DNA of 64,000 nt from an uncultured Bacteroidales bacterium. GTDB lineage: Bacteria > Bacteroidota > Bacteroidia > Bacteroidales > Paludibacteraceae. The stretch is from NCBI GenBank assembly GCA_949282265.1, contig CASDOZ010000015.1, positions 1 to 64,000 on the forward strand. Reading direction: 5' to 3'. Each line of letters begins with the position of its first letter. Positions within the stretch are counted from its first letter, which is position 1. Below are positions 48,803 through 58,389 of this stretch, piece by piece. A model generated the notes under the pieces. That model saw only the letters and a list, made by a program, of their open reading frames with translations. It made no database searches and was not told the origin of the DNA. Position numbers and translations under genes: made by a program.

Positions 48803-50903
48803 ATGAAGAAACAAATATTATTTATAATAGGTATTATATTGCCATTATTTGTTGGAGCCAGTGAAGTTGGCCGACAAGTGATAAATCTCAATGACAATTG
48901 GAAATTTTTCTGTCCAGATACAAGTAATATTCCAAAATCAATAAACTTTGATGACAGTGCATGGGAAACAATAAATATACCTCACACTTGGAATAATAAA
49001 GATGCTCAAGATGGTGGCGACAATTATTTGCGTTCCGTGGGTTGGTATCGCAAACATTTGCATTGGTCAGATGCATACGAAGGCAAGCGTGTGTATCTTG
49101 AATGTCTCGGTGCTTGTTTAATGGCGGTATGTTTTGTTAACGAAGACACCGTTGGAATCCATAAAGGAGGATACACTGCGTTCCGTTTTGACATTACTTC
49201 AAAGTTAAAAAAAGGAGACAATCTTATTGCCATAAAAGTAGACAATCGTAAGAATCAGGATATTATACCATTAGGCGGTGATTTTTCTGTCATGGGAGGA
49301 ATATATCGTAATATTTCCCTTGTTGTGGCCGATCCTGTACATATCGATCTTTCAGACTATGCATCATCTGGTTTATATCTTACTACAAGGCATGTGAGCG
49401 AGAGGAAAGCTGACCTGGAAATCCGTGCAAAAATTGTCAATGATTCATTTGAACCTAAAACTGTGTCATTATGTGGGATATTGAAGCACCCTAACTCATT
49501 TCAGGCCATAGCTGAAATACCGAATCCATTATTTGACCCGAACACAATGTATTCAACAAAGCATAAACTATTGAAATCTGTAAGAAAAACTGTGACCATC
49601 CCAGCTAATTCATCGGTTGAATTCAAGGAAACAATTACCATAAGCAATCCTCATCTCTGGAATGGGAAAGCAGATCCATATCGTTACCTTGTAGAGCTTA
49701 TCGTTTCTGCCAATGGTAAGATTATTGACTCTATATCACAACACGTGGGATTTCGTTACTACGAAGTGACTAAAGATGGTTTTTTCCTAAACGGAAAGTT
49801 ATATCCATTGCGTGGTGTAAACCGTCATCAAGATTGGTATAACATGGGTTATGCCATTACACAAAATGAACATAACATTGATTTCGGAATAATATATGAT
49901 GTAGGTGCAAATGCAATACGTTTTGCGCATTATCCGCATGATCCGTACATATACGATTTATGTGACCGCTATGGACTGATAGCTTGGGCAGAAATACCTG
50001 TTGTAGGCGGTTTAGGAACATCTGCAGAATTAAAAGAAGGTGTCAAGATTCAGTTACGTGAACTAATTCGTCAGCAATATAATCGTCCATCTATTTGTTT
50101 TTGGAGTTTGCAGAATGAGGTTCGTGAACAGGAAACTGCTCAAATGAAAGTTTTGATGAAAGATTTAAACAATTTAGCCCATATTGAGGATCCCACACGC
50201 TTGACTGTTCAAGCAAGTAATCATGCAGTGGGCTTCGGATGTTTTTGCTTGGAATTGGTACCCAGGTTGGTATATAGAAGATCCCAGTTTTGCTTCTAAA
50301 TTGGACAGTTTTAAGGATGAAGAACGTCCAACTGCCATGTCGGAATATGGTGCAGGTGCTAGTATTTATCATCATGAAATAAATCCTGCAAGACCAGTAA
50401 CCAACCGAGGGAAATTTCACCCTGAAGAATATCAAAATTTTGTGCATGAACACGCATTGATGGACATCTCTACCCGTGATTTTGTATGGGGAACATTTGT
50501 GTGGAACATGTTCGATTTTGCATCCGACGGCCGCAAAGAGGGGGACCAAGATGGTATAAATGACAAGGGATTGGTTACATACGACCGCAAAGTAAAAAAA
50601 GACAGTTACTTCATATACAAAGCCAATTGGAGTCATGAACCTGTGCTTTATATTACAAGCCGGCGTTATGATGAACGTAAAGAAAAAGTAACTCCCGTTG
50701 TCGTTTACTCCAACTGTGATTCTGTAGAACTTTTTGTAAACGACATTTCACAAGGTAGGAAAAAATATAAAGATGTCCAATGTGGTATTTATAAATGGAA
50801 CGATGTTGAACTACCAGCTAAAGTGAATAAGGTAAAAGTAGTCGGACTAAAAAACAAGCAAAAATATACTGACGAAGTCATATGGAACATAAAGATTCTC
50901 TAA
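48803..50903 (+). pseudogene. GH2 beta-galactosidase-like, frameshifted
   Basis: A signal peptide and GH2 sugar-binding and immunoglobulin-like domains lead to the catalytic barrel. The acid/base glutamate lies in WSLQNEV in the first frame (48803-50299). The nucleophile lies in SEYGAG in the second frame (50223-50903), which continues to the natural end. The frames cross at about 50225-50240 with a shift equivalent to one extra or two missing bases; the text switches from QASNHAVG to ASDVFAWNWYPGW. No product can carry both catalytic residues, so it is inactive unless the shift is an error. It would have acted on beta-galactosides or related links. Confidence 0.9.
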
Positions 50904-51041
50904 TTGTTTTTGAGTCTGAAAACCAATAAACAGGTAAACTTAAAACGCAACCGTACAACAAACAACTATTTATTAATAATAGGTCTGTCCTTCTCCTCAG
51001 TTCATGATTTATGAAGAAAGAATTTAACTATTTAACTCATT
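50904..51041. other. Intergenic spacer GH2 / tsaB
   Basis: Convergent spacer of 138 bases. No clear hairpin terminator was recognised. Confidence 0.4.
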
Positions 51042-51728
51042 TTACAGCACTTTTCTTTTAGGTACAGTTGCTTGGAACTCTTTCAGGTAAAATGGGTCGA
51101 AATAGGCAACACTCTCAAATTGTCCTGCAGCATAACGCTGTTCGGCCAACATTATCATGTTAGCGGCTTCCGGATAGATATTATCCAGAAAATGTACATT
51201 CGGATGAGTTAGGACAGTGCGGCATTTTTCCGCTCCATTACCGAAAAACCAAACCGAATGATTTCCCAAAATATCTGTATATGAATCCGATGTAACAATA
51301 ACAGGTACGACTTCGCTTACACGTTTTAACTGCATGTCATAACAGGCACTGTAAACTTCCATCCGTCGGGCATCGATCATCGGACACAGCAAAGCATCCG
51401 CTTCTGTTATTTTTTTGCGAGCGGCAACAGCTATTACTTGCAACGTGTCTATGGCAATAAGTGGAATTTCCCAACCGAAACATAAACCTTTGGCAGTAGC
51501 CGTACCTATCCGCAGGCCAGTATATGAACCAGGTCCTTGACTCAAGGCCACTGCATCCGGACGTTTTCCCTGCATTTTCAGAAAATCTAAAACTTCTTGT
51601 ATGAAAACACTCAATAATTTGGCATGGTTCAGACCTTCCGTATTGATTTTTTGTATTAGGCACACACCATTTTCGCTAACAGCGACCGAACAAACACTTG
51701 TTGATGTTTCTATATGGAGTAATATCAT
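51042..51728 (-). CDS. tsaB: tRNA threonylcarbamoyladenosine protein TsaB
   Basis: 228 residues of the ASKHA fold. It opens ILLHIETSTSVCSVAV and has SQGPGSYTGLRIG and the ARRMEVYSACY region, as in TsaB. It is an inactive scaffold partner of TsaD and TsaE in making t6A37 on ANN-reading tRNAs. It is a housekeeping gene standing inside the decayed glycan locus, which suggests the locus was assembled around it. Confidence 0.93.
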   Translation of the reverse strand: MILLHIETSTSVCSVAVSENGVCLIQKINTEGLNHAKLLSVFIQEVLDFLKMQGKRPDAVALSQGPGSYTGLRIGTATAKGLCFGWEIPLIAIDTLQVIAVAARKKITEADALLCPMIDARRMEVYSACYDMQLKRVSEVVPVIVTSDSYTDILGNHSVWFFGNGAEKCRTVLTHPNVHFLDNIYPEAANMIMLAEQRYAAGQFESVAYFDPFYLKEFQATVPKRKVL

Positions 51729-52009
51729 ATTATAGACATTTTTTCAGTTGCAAATGTACGTCTTTTATTTGATTATAAGAAATGGAGACTAAGGTTATAT
51801 TTTGAGACCTATATTCATTTCTTATTTTTATACTAAGATTTTATGATCTGAATTTGTTTGCTGATATCATGAAATTTCAATAATATTGCGTACTAACAGA
51901 ATACAGAATATCACCAATTCAAAACAATATTAATCAAATGTAAATCAAAACAATACAATCCAAAACACATATATTCTTTATCAATGCCAATTAAATTATC
52001 ATACCAATA
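51729..52009. other. Intergenic region tsaB / esterase
   Basis: An AT-rich spacer of 281 bases with the tsaB promoter at its left end. No convincing promoter was found for the esterase gene. Confidence 0.5.
51751..51782 (-). promoter_or_regulatory. Promoter of tsaB
   Basis: On the minus strand, TTTC (51782-51779) and TACATTTG (51758-51751), 20 bases apart, about 23 bases before the ATG. Confidence 0.55.
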
Positions 52010-53410
52010 ATGGAAAAAACGAAACAACTAGTTTTAAGTTGTATCTGCGCCATATCAAGCATAAATGCAACTTCACAAATCCAACTTCCGGCCATTTTTT
52101 CTGACGGAATGGTCCTGCAACAAAACAGTCAAGTCGATATATGGGGTTGGGGAAATCCATCCGAAGAATTGAAATTGGTTGCTGAATGGCAACCGAAAGA
52201 CACCATTCGTGTAATAGTGGACAACCAAGGACGTTGGAATACCAAAATGCCAACACAAGGCGCAGGAGGGCCGTACAATGTGGAAATCATTGGAATCTGG
52301 GAATCCCGCAGAATCTCGGATGTGATGCTGGGCGAGGTTTGGTTATGCAGCGGCCAGTCGAACATGGAGTGGTCAGCTGACATGGGTATAAAAAACGGGG
52401 AACAGGAAGTAGCAAACGCAGCCTGCCCTTCAATACACATATTCCATGTTCCGAAACAAGGCTCGAATTATCCGCAAGAAGATTGCCAGGCAAAATGGGA
52501 AGAGGCAACACCCCAAAGTATGCGCAGGACAAGTGCGACTGCCTATTTTTTTGCACGATACCTGACTGAACAATTAAATGTGCCCGTCGGTATTCTTGTG
52601 TCAGCTTGGGGCGGAACGCCGGCAGAAGTGTGGACACCAGCGGAAATTATAAACAAAGATACCATGTTGGCTGGGAATTATTTAACGGCATCTCCGTGGT
52701 GGCCGGTTACACCAGGCGTTTTGTATAACAGAATGATTCATCCACTTATTCCTTATAGAATAGCCGGTTGTATATGGTATCAGGGAGAAAGCAACCGGGA
52801 AAATCCTGCACATTACGCACGGTTAGTCGCAAAAATGGTTAACTCGTGGCGGGAAAATTTTGGCTGGAACTTTCCTTTCTATTACGTACAAATAGCACCA
52901 CATACATATCAGTCGGGAAACAATGGGCCGGCTTTGATTCGGGAACAGCAACAAATCATGCTCGACAGCGTAGAAAATGCGGCAATGATTAATGTCTCTG
53001 ATTTGGTCGACAATATACAAGACATTCATCCACGTAACAAAAGGGCTATCGGTGAACGCTTGGCATATTTGGCTATGGATAAAGTTTACGGACATTTTAC
53101 CCAGCCTTATGAAAGTCCGCGCATGATAGCTACCAGATTGGAAAACCGAAATATAATCATCGAATTTGATGGTAATTTTGAAAAACTTGCTTCCACGACC
53201 AAATCTATTACGGGCGTAATAATCACAGATATAAACGGAGAACAATTTGCGGCAAATGCGTACATTAAAGGCAAGCAACTGATAATTCCGGTTAAGAAAC
53301 ACAAAGCACCATTTCAGGTATTCTATTGTTTTGACGATGCCACAATCGGAAGCCTGCGTACGGAAGCAGGGTTGCCCGTTTTGCCATTCAGAACCAGCAA
53401 AATTGAATAA
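52010..53410 (+). CDS. Sialate O-acetylesterase family protein
   Basis: 466 residues. A signal peptide (about 1-22) is followed by a carbohydrate-binding-like jelly-roll part and an SGNH-type esterase domain with GQSNMEWS (about 112), WYQGESN (about 255) and DIHPRNK (about 338), which together hold the Ser-Asp/His residues. It removes O-acetyl groups from sialic acid or from plant or host polysaccharides. In this neighbourhood it would deacetylate the polysaccharide attacked by the GH genes. Unlike the others, it is intact. Confidence 0.9.
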   Translation: MEKTKQLVLSCICAISSINATSQIQLPAIFSDGMVLQQNSQVDIWGWGNPSEELKLVAEWQPKDTIRVIVDNQGRWNTKMPTQGAGGPYNVEIIGIWESRRISDVMLGEVWLCSGQSNMEWSADMGIKNGEQEVANAACPSIHIFHVPKQGSNYPQEDCQAKWEEATPQSMRRTSATAYFFARYLTEQLNVPVGILVSAWGGTPAEVWTPAEIINKDTMLAGNYLTASPWWPVTPGVLYNRMIHPLIPYRIAGCIWYQGESNRENPAHYARLVAKMVNSWRENFGWNFPFYYVQIAPHTYQSGNNGPALIREQQQIMLDSVENAAMINVSDLVDNIQDIHPRNKRAIGERLAYLAMDKVYGHFTQPYESPRMIATRLENRNIIIEFDGNFEKLASTTKSITGVIITDINGEQFAANAYIKGKQLIIPVKKHKAPFQVFYCFDDATIGSLRTEAGLPVLPFRTSKIE

Positions 53411-53500
53411 AAACCATTTGTAGGAACGATACGACATAAAAAAACGGAGCATGAACAACTTCGATTTTTCTGCATATATATCATTTACGAAAATTAATCT

Positions 53501-53508
53501 GTATTTTT
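53501..53508 (+). promoter_or_regulatory. -7 element of the sirtuin gene
   Basis: TATTTTTG, 22 bases before ATG 53531. The ATG-like start of the longer frame at 53507 would fall inside it, so 53531 is chosen. Confidence 0.5.
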
Positions 53509-53530
53509 GGACGCATTAATTTTTGGAGAC

Positions 53531-54223
53531 ATGAAAAAACTTGTTGTTTTTACAGGGGCAGGCGTTTCTGCCGATAGCGGAATAGCCACATTCCGCGACA
53601 GCGACGGCCTTTGGGCGAACTATCGGATAGAGGAAGTCTGCACACCCGAAGCATTGTTGCAAAACCGTGCCAAGGTGATAGAGTTTTACAATATCCGCCG
53701 GAAAGAGTTGCTGGAAAAAAAACCGAACGCGGCGCATTATGCCATCGCGGATTTGGAAAAGTATTTCGATGTACAGGTCATTACTCAGAATATCGATGAT
53801 TTGCACGAACGTGCAGGCAGCACGCACATAACACATTTGCACGGGGAATTGCGGAAATTGCGGAGCAGTTACGATGAACTGGCCACTGTTCCAATTGAAG
53901 GTTGGGAACAAAAACTTGATGCAAAGCATCCCGATGGAAGCCTGTTGCGGCCATTCGTGGTGTTTTTCGGCGAATCCGTGCCCATGTTTGAAACGGCCAT
54001 CAAGATTGCGGAAACGGCAGAAATTTTTCTGGTAGTAGGAACGTCGCTGAATGTTTATCCTGCTGCCTCCCTACTCCACTATGTTTCCAGGAACGTGCCG
54101 GTCTATGTGGTCGATCCTGGAAATCTGAACTTGTCCGGCATATCCAATCCATTGGAGCACATACAGAAACGGGCTGCAATCGGCGTACCCGAATTGTGCA
54201 ACAGATTGATACAAAACAGCTGA
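53531..54223 (+). CDS. cobB: NAD-dependent protein deacylase (sirtuin)
   Basis: 230 residues. NAD-binding GAGVSADSGIATFRD, the TQNIDDLH motif, the catalytic HLHGEL (about 107), FGESVP and GTSLNVYP are all present. It removes acyl groups from lysines using NAD+. The four zinc-binding cysteines found in most sirtuins are absent, replaced by a segment with none (RKLRSSYDELATV). Similar forms without cysteines occur in Bacteroidota. It is transcribed alone and ends four bases before the radical SAM gene on the other strand. Confidence 0.92.
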   Translation: MKKLVVFTGAGVSADSGIATFRDSDGLWANYRIEEVCTPEALLQNRAKVIEFYNIRRKELLEKKPNAAHYAIADLEKYFDVQVITQNIDDLHERAGSTHITHLHGELRKLRSSYDELATVPIEGWEQKLDAKHPDGSLLRPFVVFFGESVPMFETAIKIAETAEIFLVVGTSLNVYPAASLLHYVSRNVPVYVVDPGNLNLSGISNPLEHIQKRAAIGVPELCNRLIQNS

Positions 54224-54227
54224 TTCT

Positions 54228-55082
54228 TCACTCCAATCCGCGCTCCCGCATACGTTTTCGGAGTTTGTCGGCAAATTCATAATTTTTCAATCCCCAGTCG
54301 GGCGCAATCAGCAATTCCGGCGGGGATTGGGAAATATACCGTTCTATTTGGATATCCGGCCGGAGTTTCTCTCTGAAATCAAGTACCAGATCAATATATT
54401 CATCGACGGAATAAAGCCGGAACCACTTCGGATGCGCCTGATATTGTTCCGCCATTTTCGTGCCACGCACCAACTGCAGTTGATGCAGTTTCAGCACATG
54501 CACCGGCAGTTCGGAAATGCGTTCCGCATGTGCCAGAATCATTTCCCTGTTTTCCTGCGGCAATCCTAAAATCAGATGTGCGCCTACCGTTATACCGTGT
54601 TCCGCCGTGTCCCGAATCGCCTTTTGGGCGCAGGCAAAATCATGTCCCCGGTTAATCAGCCGCAAGGTGGCATCGCACGTACTTTCCACGCCATATTCCA
54701 CCGTAATGGCATAATTTTCGGCCAAACCACCTAAATAATCAAGCAATTCATCTGAAACGCAGTCGGGGCGCGTACCGATGGCCAAACCGATTACGTCTGG
54801 AAATGCAAGCGCTTCCTCATACAAGGACTTTAAACGCTCCAACGGCGCGTATGTATTCGTATAGGACTGAAAATAAGCAATATATTTTTGGTCAGGATAT
54901 TTTTTCCGGAAAAAACCGATTCCTTCTTCAATCTGTTGCGTGACAGTCTTGGCCGGCTGGCAATATCCGGGTACAAAAGTCTGGTTGTTGCAATAGGTGC
55001 AACCGCCTGTCCCCACCCTGCCATCACGGTTTGGACAAGTAAATCCGGCATGAATCGATATTTTCTGTATCCGTTGTTTCAT
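54228..55082 (-). CDS. TIGR01212 (YhcC-type) radical SAM protein
   Basis: 284 residues from ATG 55082. A TTG in frame 15 bases earlier is possible, but the T run of the rho terminator precedes it. The radical SAM cluster ligands are in CPNRDGRVGTGGCTYC, followed by the GVESTCDATL and HLILGLPQE motifs. Members of the YhcC/TIGR01212 family usually have about 15 more N-terminal residues before the QKISI stretch; here they seem to be lost. The substrate is unknown. It may be read through from rho. Confidence 0.85.
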   Translation of the reverse strand: MKQRIQKISIHAGFTCPNRDGRVGTGGCTYCNNQTFVPGYCQPAKTVTQQIEEGIGFFRKKYPDQKYIAYFQSYTNTYAPLERLKSLYEEALAFPDVIGLAIGTRPDCVSDELLDYLGGLAENYAITVEYGVESTCDATLRLINRGHDFACAQKAIRDTAEHGITVGAHLILGLPQENREMILAHAERISELPVHVLKLHQLQLVRGTKMAEQYQAHPKWFRLYSVDEYIDLVLDFREKLRPDIQIERYISQSPPELLIAPDWGLKNYEFADKLRKRMRERGLE

Positions 55083-55088
55083 AAAAAC

Positions 55089-55136
55089 AAAAGCCAATGT
55101 ACGTTGCCTAATTCATGGCCTTTGCACATTGGCTTT
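55089..55136 (-). terminator. Terminator of rho
   Basis: Perfect 11-bp stem AAAGCCAATGT (55090-55100) with ACATTGGCTTT (55126-55136). The T run on the minus strand leads straight into the radical SAM start. Confidence 0.75.
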
Positions 55137-55155
55137 ATCCTTTTGTTTTCCGTCG

Positions 55156-56877
55156 TTATGAATTCATCGACAACAAAAATTCCTCATTGTTTTCCGTGCG
55201 TTCCATGCGGTCTTTTAAAAATTCCATGGCTTCCAGGGAATTCATGTCGGCCAAATGACGGCGCAAAATCCACATGCGGTTCAGCGTATCCTGGTCAAGC
55301 AGCAAATCGTCACGGCGCGTGCTGGAGGCCATTATATCCACGGCAGGGAAAATACGCTTGTTCGACAAACGGCGGTCAAGCTGCAATTCCATGTTTCCCG
55401 TTCCCTTGAATTCTTCAAAAATAACCTCGTCCATTTTGGAGCCCGTATCAATCAAAGCGGTTGCGATGATGGTCAGGCTGCCGCCGTTCTCGATGTTGCG
55501 TGCCGCACCGAAAAAGCGTTTAGGTTTGTGTAACGCATTGGCATCCACACCGCCGGAAAGCACCTTGCCGGAAGCCGGTGCAACCGTGTTGTAGGCGCGT
55601 GCCAGACGCGTAATGGAGTCAAGCAGGATAACCACATCATGCCCGCATTCAACCAGGCGTTTGGCTTTTTCGTGGACGATGCCGGCTACTTTCACATGTT
55701 TCTCTGCCGGTTCGTCGAAAGTGGAGGAAATGACCTCAGCCTTTACGCTGCGAGCCATGTCCGTAACTTCTTCCGGACGCTCGTCAATCAGCAGCACAAT
55801 CATGAACACCTCCGGGTGGTTGGCCGCAATGGCGTTGGCAATCTCTTTCAGCAGCACTGTTTTACCGGTTTTCGGTTGTGCCACAATCAAGCCGCGCTGC
55901 CCTTTGCCGATAGGCGAAAACAAATCGATGATACGGCACGAAAGCGGGTCGTTTTTGCCAGTTGTCAGCGTGAATTTCTCGTTCGGGAAAAGCGGCGTCA
56001 GATGCTCGAATGCCACGCGGTCGCGCACGAACTCGGGCGAACGCCCGTTAATTTTGTTCACCTTGATTAGCGGGAAATACTTTTCGCCATCCTTGGGCGG
56101 CCGGATATCACCTGTAACCGTGTCGCCGGTTTTCAGGCCGAACAATTTCACTTGCGACTGTGAAACATAAATATCATCGGGAGACGAGAAATAGTTGTAG
56201 TCAGAAGAGCGCAGGAATCCATAACCTTCTGAAATGACTTCCAAAGTTCCTGTTCCTTGCAAGAAGCCTTCAAAATCGTATGGTTTTTCCTTTCTTTCTC
56301 CGTTTTTTTGAGGCGCTGGCTGCATCGGCTGTTCTGCTTGCGGTTGGTTCGGTTGGTTATCTGCGGCAGCCTTTTCTACTAATACTGCCTGTTCTTTCTC
56401 AACCGGTTGCGGTTGTTCTGCGGCTATTTCCGGTTGTTTCGGTTCCATTTTATTTTCTGCGGTTTTAGCAGCCGTTTTCTTTTTCTTGGAAGATGTTTTT
56501 TTAGTCGATTGCTGCTCTGGCACAGAGGCTTCTAACTTCTGTTCTGTCGTTTTGGCCTGTGTTTCCGGCTTGGTTTGTACGGGTGCCGGGGATTCGTGCT
56601 CTTCTTTTTTCCCTTTTTGTTCCTGCACAACATTCTCAACAACTACGGGCTCGGCTTTTTTCGCCTGGATACGGGTCCGTTTCTTTGGAGCGGTCTGCGC
56701 TTCCGAAGCTGCCATTTTGCGCTGCGAATTGTCTATGGCCTGTTGGTCAAGAATGGCATATATCAATGCCTCTTTTTTTATTGAACTTGCTACTTTAAGC
56801 CCAAGTCCCTTGGCTATCTCTGTCAGTTCAGGGAGTGTTTTTGCATTCAACTGCAAAATTGTGAAATTATTACTCAT
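55156..56877 (-). CDS. rho: Transcription termination factor Rho
   Basis: 573 residues from ATG 56877. The N-terminal Rho_N helix domain occupies about 1-45. A long lysine, glutamate, glutamine and proline-rich insert follows (about 50-200), then the cold-shock RNA-binding domain (about 205-275) and the RecA-type ATPase with [11 protein letters not shown] (about 330), [15 protein letters not shown], and the Q/R loops. It is an RNA-dependent helicase that ends transcription. The insert is characteristic of Bacteroidota and is predicted to be disordered. The gene has a leader of about 125 bases and its own terminator. Confidence 0.95.
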   Translation of the reverse strand: MSNNFTILQLNAKTLPELTEIAKGLGLKVASSIKKEALIYAILDQQAIDNSQRKMAASEAQTAPKKRTRIQAKKAEPVVVENVVQEQKGKKEEHESPAPVQTKPETQAKTTEQKLEASVPEQQSTKKTSSKKKKTAAKTAENKMEPKQPEIAAEQPQPVEKEQAVLVEKAAADNQPNQPQAEQPMQPAPQKNGERKEKPYDFEGFLQGTGTLEVISEGYGFLRSSDYNYFSSPDDIYVSQSQVKLFGLKTGDTVTGDIRPPKDGEKYFPLIKVNKINGRSPEFVRDRVAFEHLTPLFPNEKFTLTTGKNDPLSCRIIDLFSPIGKGQRGLIVAQPKTGKTVLLKEIANAIAANHPEVFMIVLLIDERPEEVTDMARSVKAEVISSTFDEPAEKHVKVAGIVHEKAKRLVECGHDVVILLDSITRLARAYNTVAPASGKVLSGGVDANALHKPKRFFGAARNIENGGSLTIIATALIDTGSKMDEVIFEEFKGTGNMELQLDRRLSNKRIFPAVDIMASSTRRDDLLLDQDTLNRMWILRRHLADMNSLEAMEFLKDRMERTENNEEFLLSMNS

Positions 56878-57008
56878 AAATTTATTTTGGTAAAAACACG
56901 ACAACCAGAAAACCGGCTGAGCCGGAAGTTTGCGTGCTGTTTTAAAAATGTATCGTCAGAATTTATTAAAAACAGGTTTGTTTTTAATGTGCGTTTCAGA
57001 AAACGGTG

Positions 57009-57039
57009 CAAAAGTACTACTTTTTTTTATTCCTGCAAA
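57009..57039 (-). promoter_or_regulatory. Promoter of rho
   Basis: On the minus strand, TTTG (57039-57036) and TACTTTTG (57016-57009), 19 bases apart, leaving a leader of about 125 bases. The leader holds two small hairpins (AAAAACA / TGTTTTT and CCGGC / GCCGG), so feedback control at the leader is possible but unproven. Confidence 0.65.
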
Positions 57040-57123
57040 ATATCTTTCAACTTCCGTCTTATCCGACAAAAAACACATTAAAAACGCAAAATCCCATGGA
57101 TTATTGCTTCTGTTCTTTCTGCC

Positions 57124-58380
57124 TCAACTGACACGTATTTTCTGGAATGTATTGACTAATTCTTTTTGGTAGGGAGCTTCCACGCGGATATAGTTTTCCG
57201 TAAAGCCGTGCATGACGGAGCCAGTTTTCTTGCTCTCCCACAACACAGTAGCCTCGTAGCCTTTATGTGCTGCATAAAACTGTTCCGTCTTACGTGCCGA
57301 CAAGGCATGTAACACATCGCTGCGCCGTTTTTTCTCCTGCGGCGGAACCGTATATGGAATTTTCAGCATCTCCGTGTTCGGGCGTTCGGAATAGGTGAAC
57401 ACATGCAGTTGCGATATGTCCAGACTTTCTATGAAACGGCAGGCATCGGCAAAAAAATCTTCCGTTTCGCCGCGGACACCGACAATCACATCCACGCCAA
57501 TAAAGGCGTGCGGCATAACCGCCTTAATTTTAGCCACCTTGGCTGCGAAAACCTCGCGTGTGTAACGCCGTTTCATCAGTTGCAACACGTCATTGCTGCC
57601 GCTTTGCAGCGGGATATGGAAATGCGGCGCAAAATGTGCCGATGAGGCTACATAATCAATAATCTCATCTGTCAGCAAGTTCGGCTCTATGCTGGAAATA
57701 CGGTAGCGGACATCGGCCTGGATGGCATCAAGTGCCTTGACAAGGTCGAAAAAAGACTCGCCGGTCGTCTTGCCGAAATCGCCTATATTCACGCCGGACA
57801 GGACAATTTCCTTTGCACCGCCCGCAATGGCGTTTTCCGCTTCGGCCACCAGCGATGCGATGGTGCCGTTCCGGCTTTTGCCGCGAGCCAACGGAACCGT
57901 GCAATAAGTGCAGAAATAATCGCAGCCGTCCTGCACTTTCAGGAAAAAGCGCGTGCGGTCGTCCTTGGAACAAGCACCATGGAACTCATCACTCTGGCGA
58001 ATGGGGCTGCAATGCACTTGTGCGACTTCGTTCTGCCCGTATTTTTCCAGAAAAGCCGGAATATCGAACTTTTCGTTCATGCCCAGCACCAGATCCACGC
58101 CATCGATGGCGGCCACTTCATCCGGTTTCAACTGGGCATAACAACCGGTTACAATCAGGACTGCATGCGGATGCTCGCGGCGTATCTTATGAATGGCCTG
58201 GCGGTCCTTGCGGTCGGCAGTTTCGGTTACGGAACACGTATTCACAATGCAAACGCCGGCTTCCTCACCCGCCTTTGCCTTGCGGAAACCCATTTGTTGC
58301 AACTGCTTCCCCACCGATGATGTTTCGGCAAAATTCAGTTTGCAGCCCAAGGTATGGAAAACGTAGGTCTTGTTCAGCAT
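57124..58380 (-). CDS. mtaB: tRNA methylthiotransferase MtaB
   Basis: 418 residues. Three N-terminal cysteines (TLGCKLN, NTCSVTE, GCYAQ) bind one iron-sulfur cluster, the radical SAM motif CDYFCTYC binds the second, and a TRAM domain closes the protein. It adds a methylthio group to t6A37 to make ms2t6A. It is functionally linked to tsaB in the same window (t6A formation) but not adjacent. It is 9 bases upstream of amn (amn stop at 58390) only in reverse order, i.e. amn is transcribed first. Confidence 0.94.
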   Translation of the reverse strand: MLNKTYVFHTLGCKLNFAETSSVGKQLQQMGFRKAKAGEEAGVCIVNTCSVTETADRKDRQAIHKIRREHPHAVLIVTGCYAQLKPDEVAAIDGVDLVLGMNEKFDIPAFLEKYGQNEVAQVHCSPIRQSDEFHGACSKDDRTRFFLKVQDGCDYFCTYCTVPLARGKSRNGTIASLVAEAENAIAGGAKEIVLSGVNIGDFGKTTGESFFDLVKALDAIQADVRYRISSIEPNLLTDEIIDYVASSAHFAPHFHIPLQSGSNDVLQLMKRRYTREVFAAKVAKIKAVMPHAFIGVDVIVGVRGETEDFFADACRFIESLDISQLHVFTYSERPNTEMLKIPYTVPPQEKKRRSDVLHALSARKTEQFYAAHKGYEATVLWESKKTGSVMHGFTENYIRVEAPYQKELVNTFQKIRVS

Positions 58381-58389
58381 ATTTCCGGT

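Noticed and set aside
55613-56170. Open frames antisense to rho
   Set aside because: They overlap a certain gene, and their serine-rich composition is that of shadow frames.
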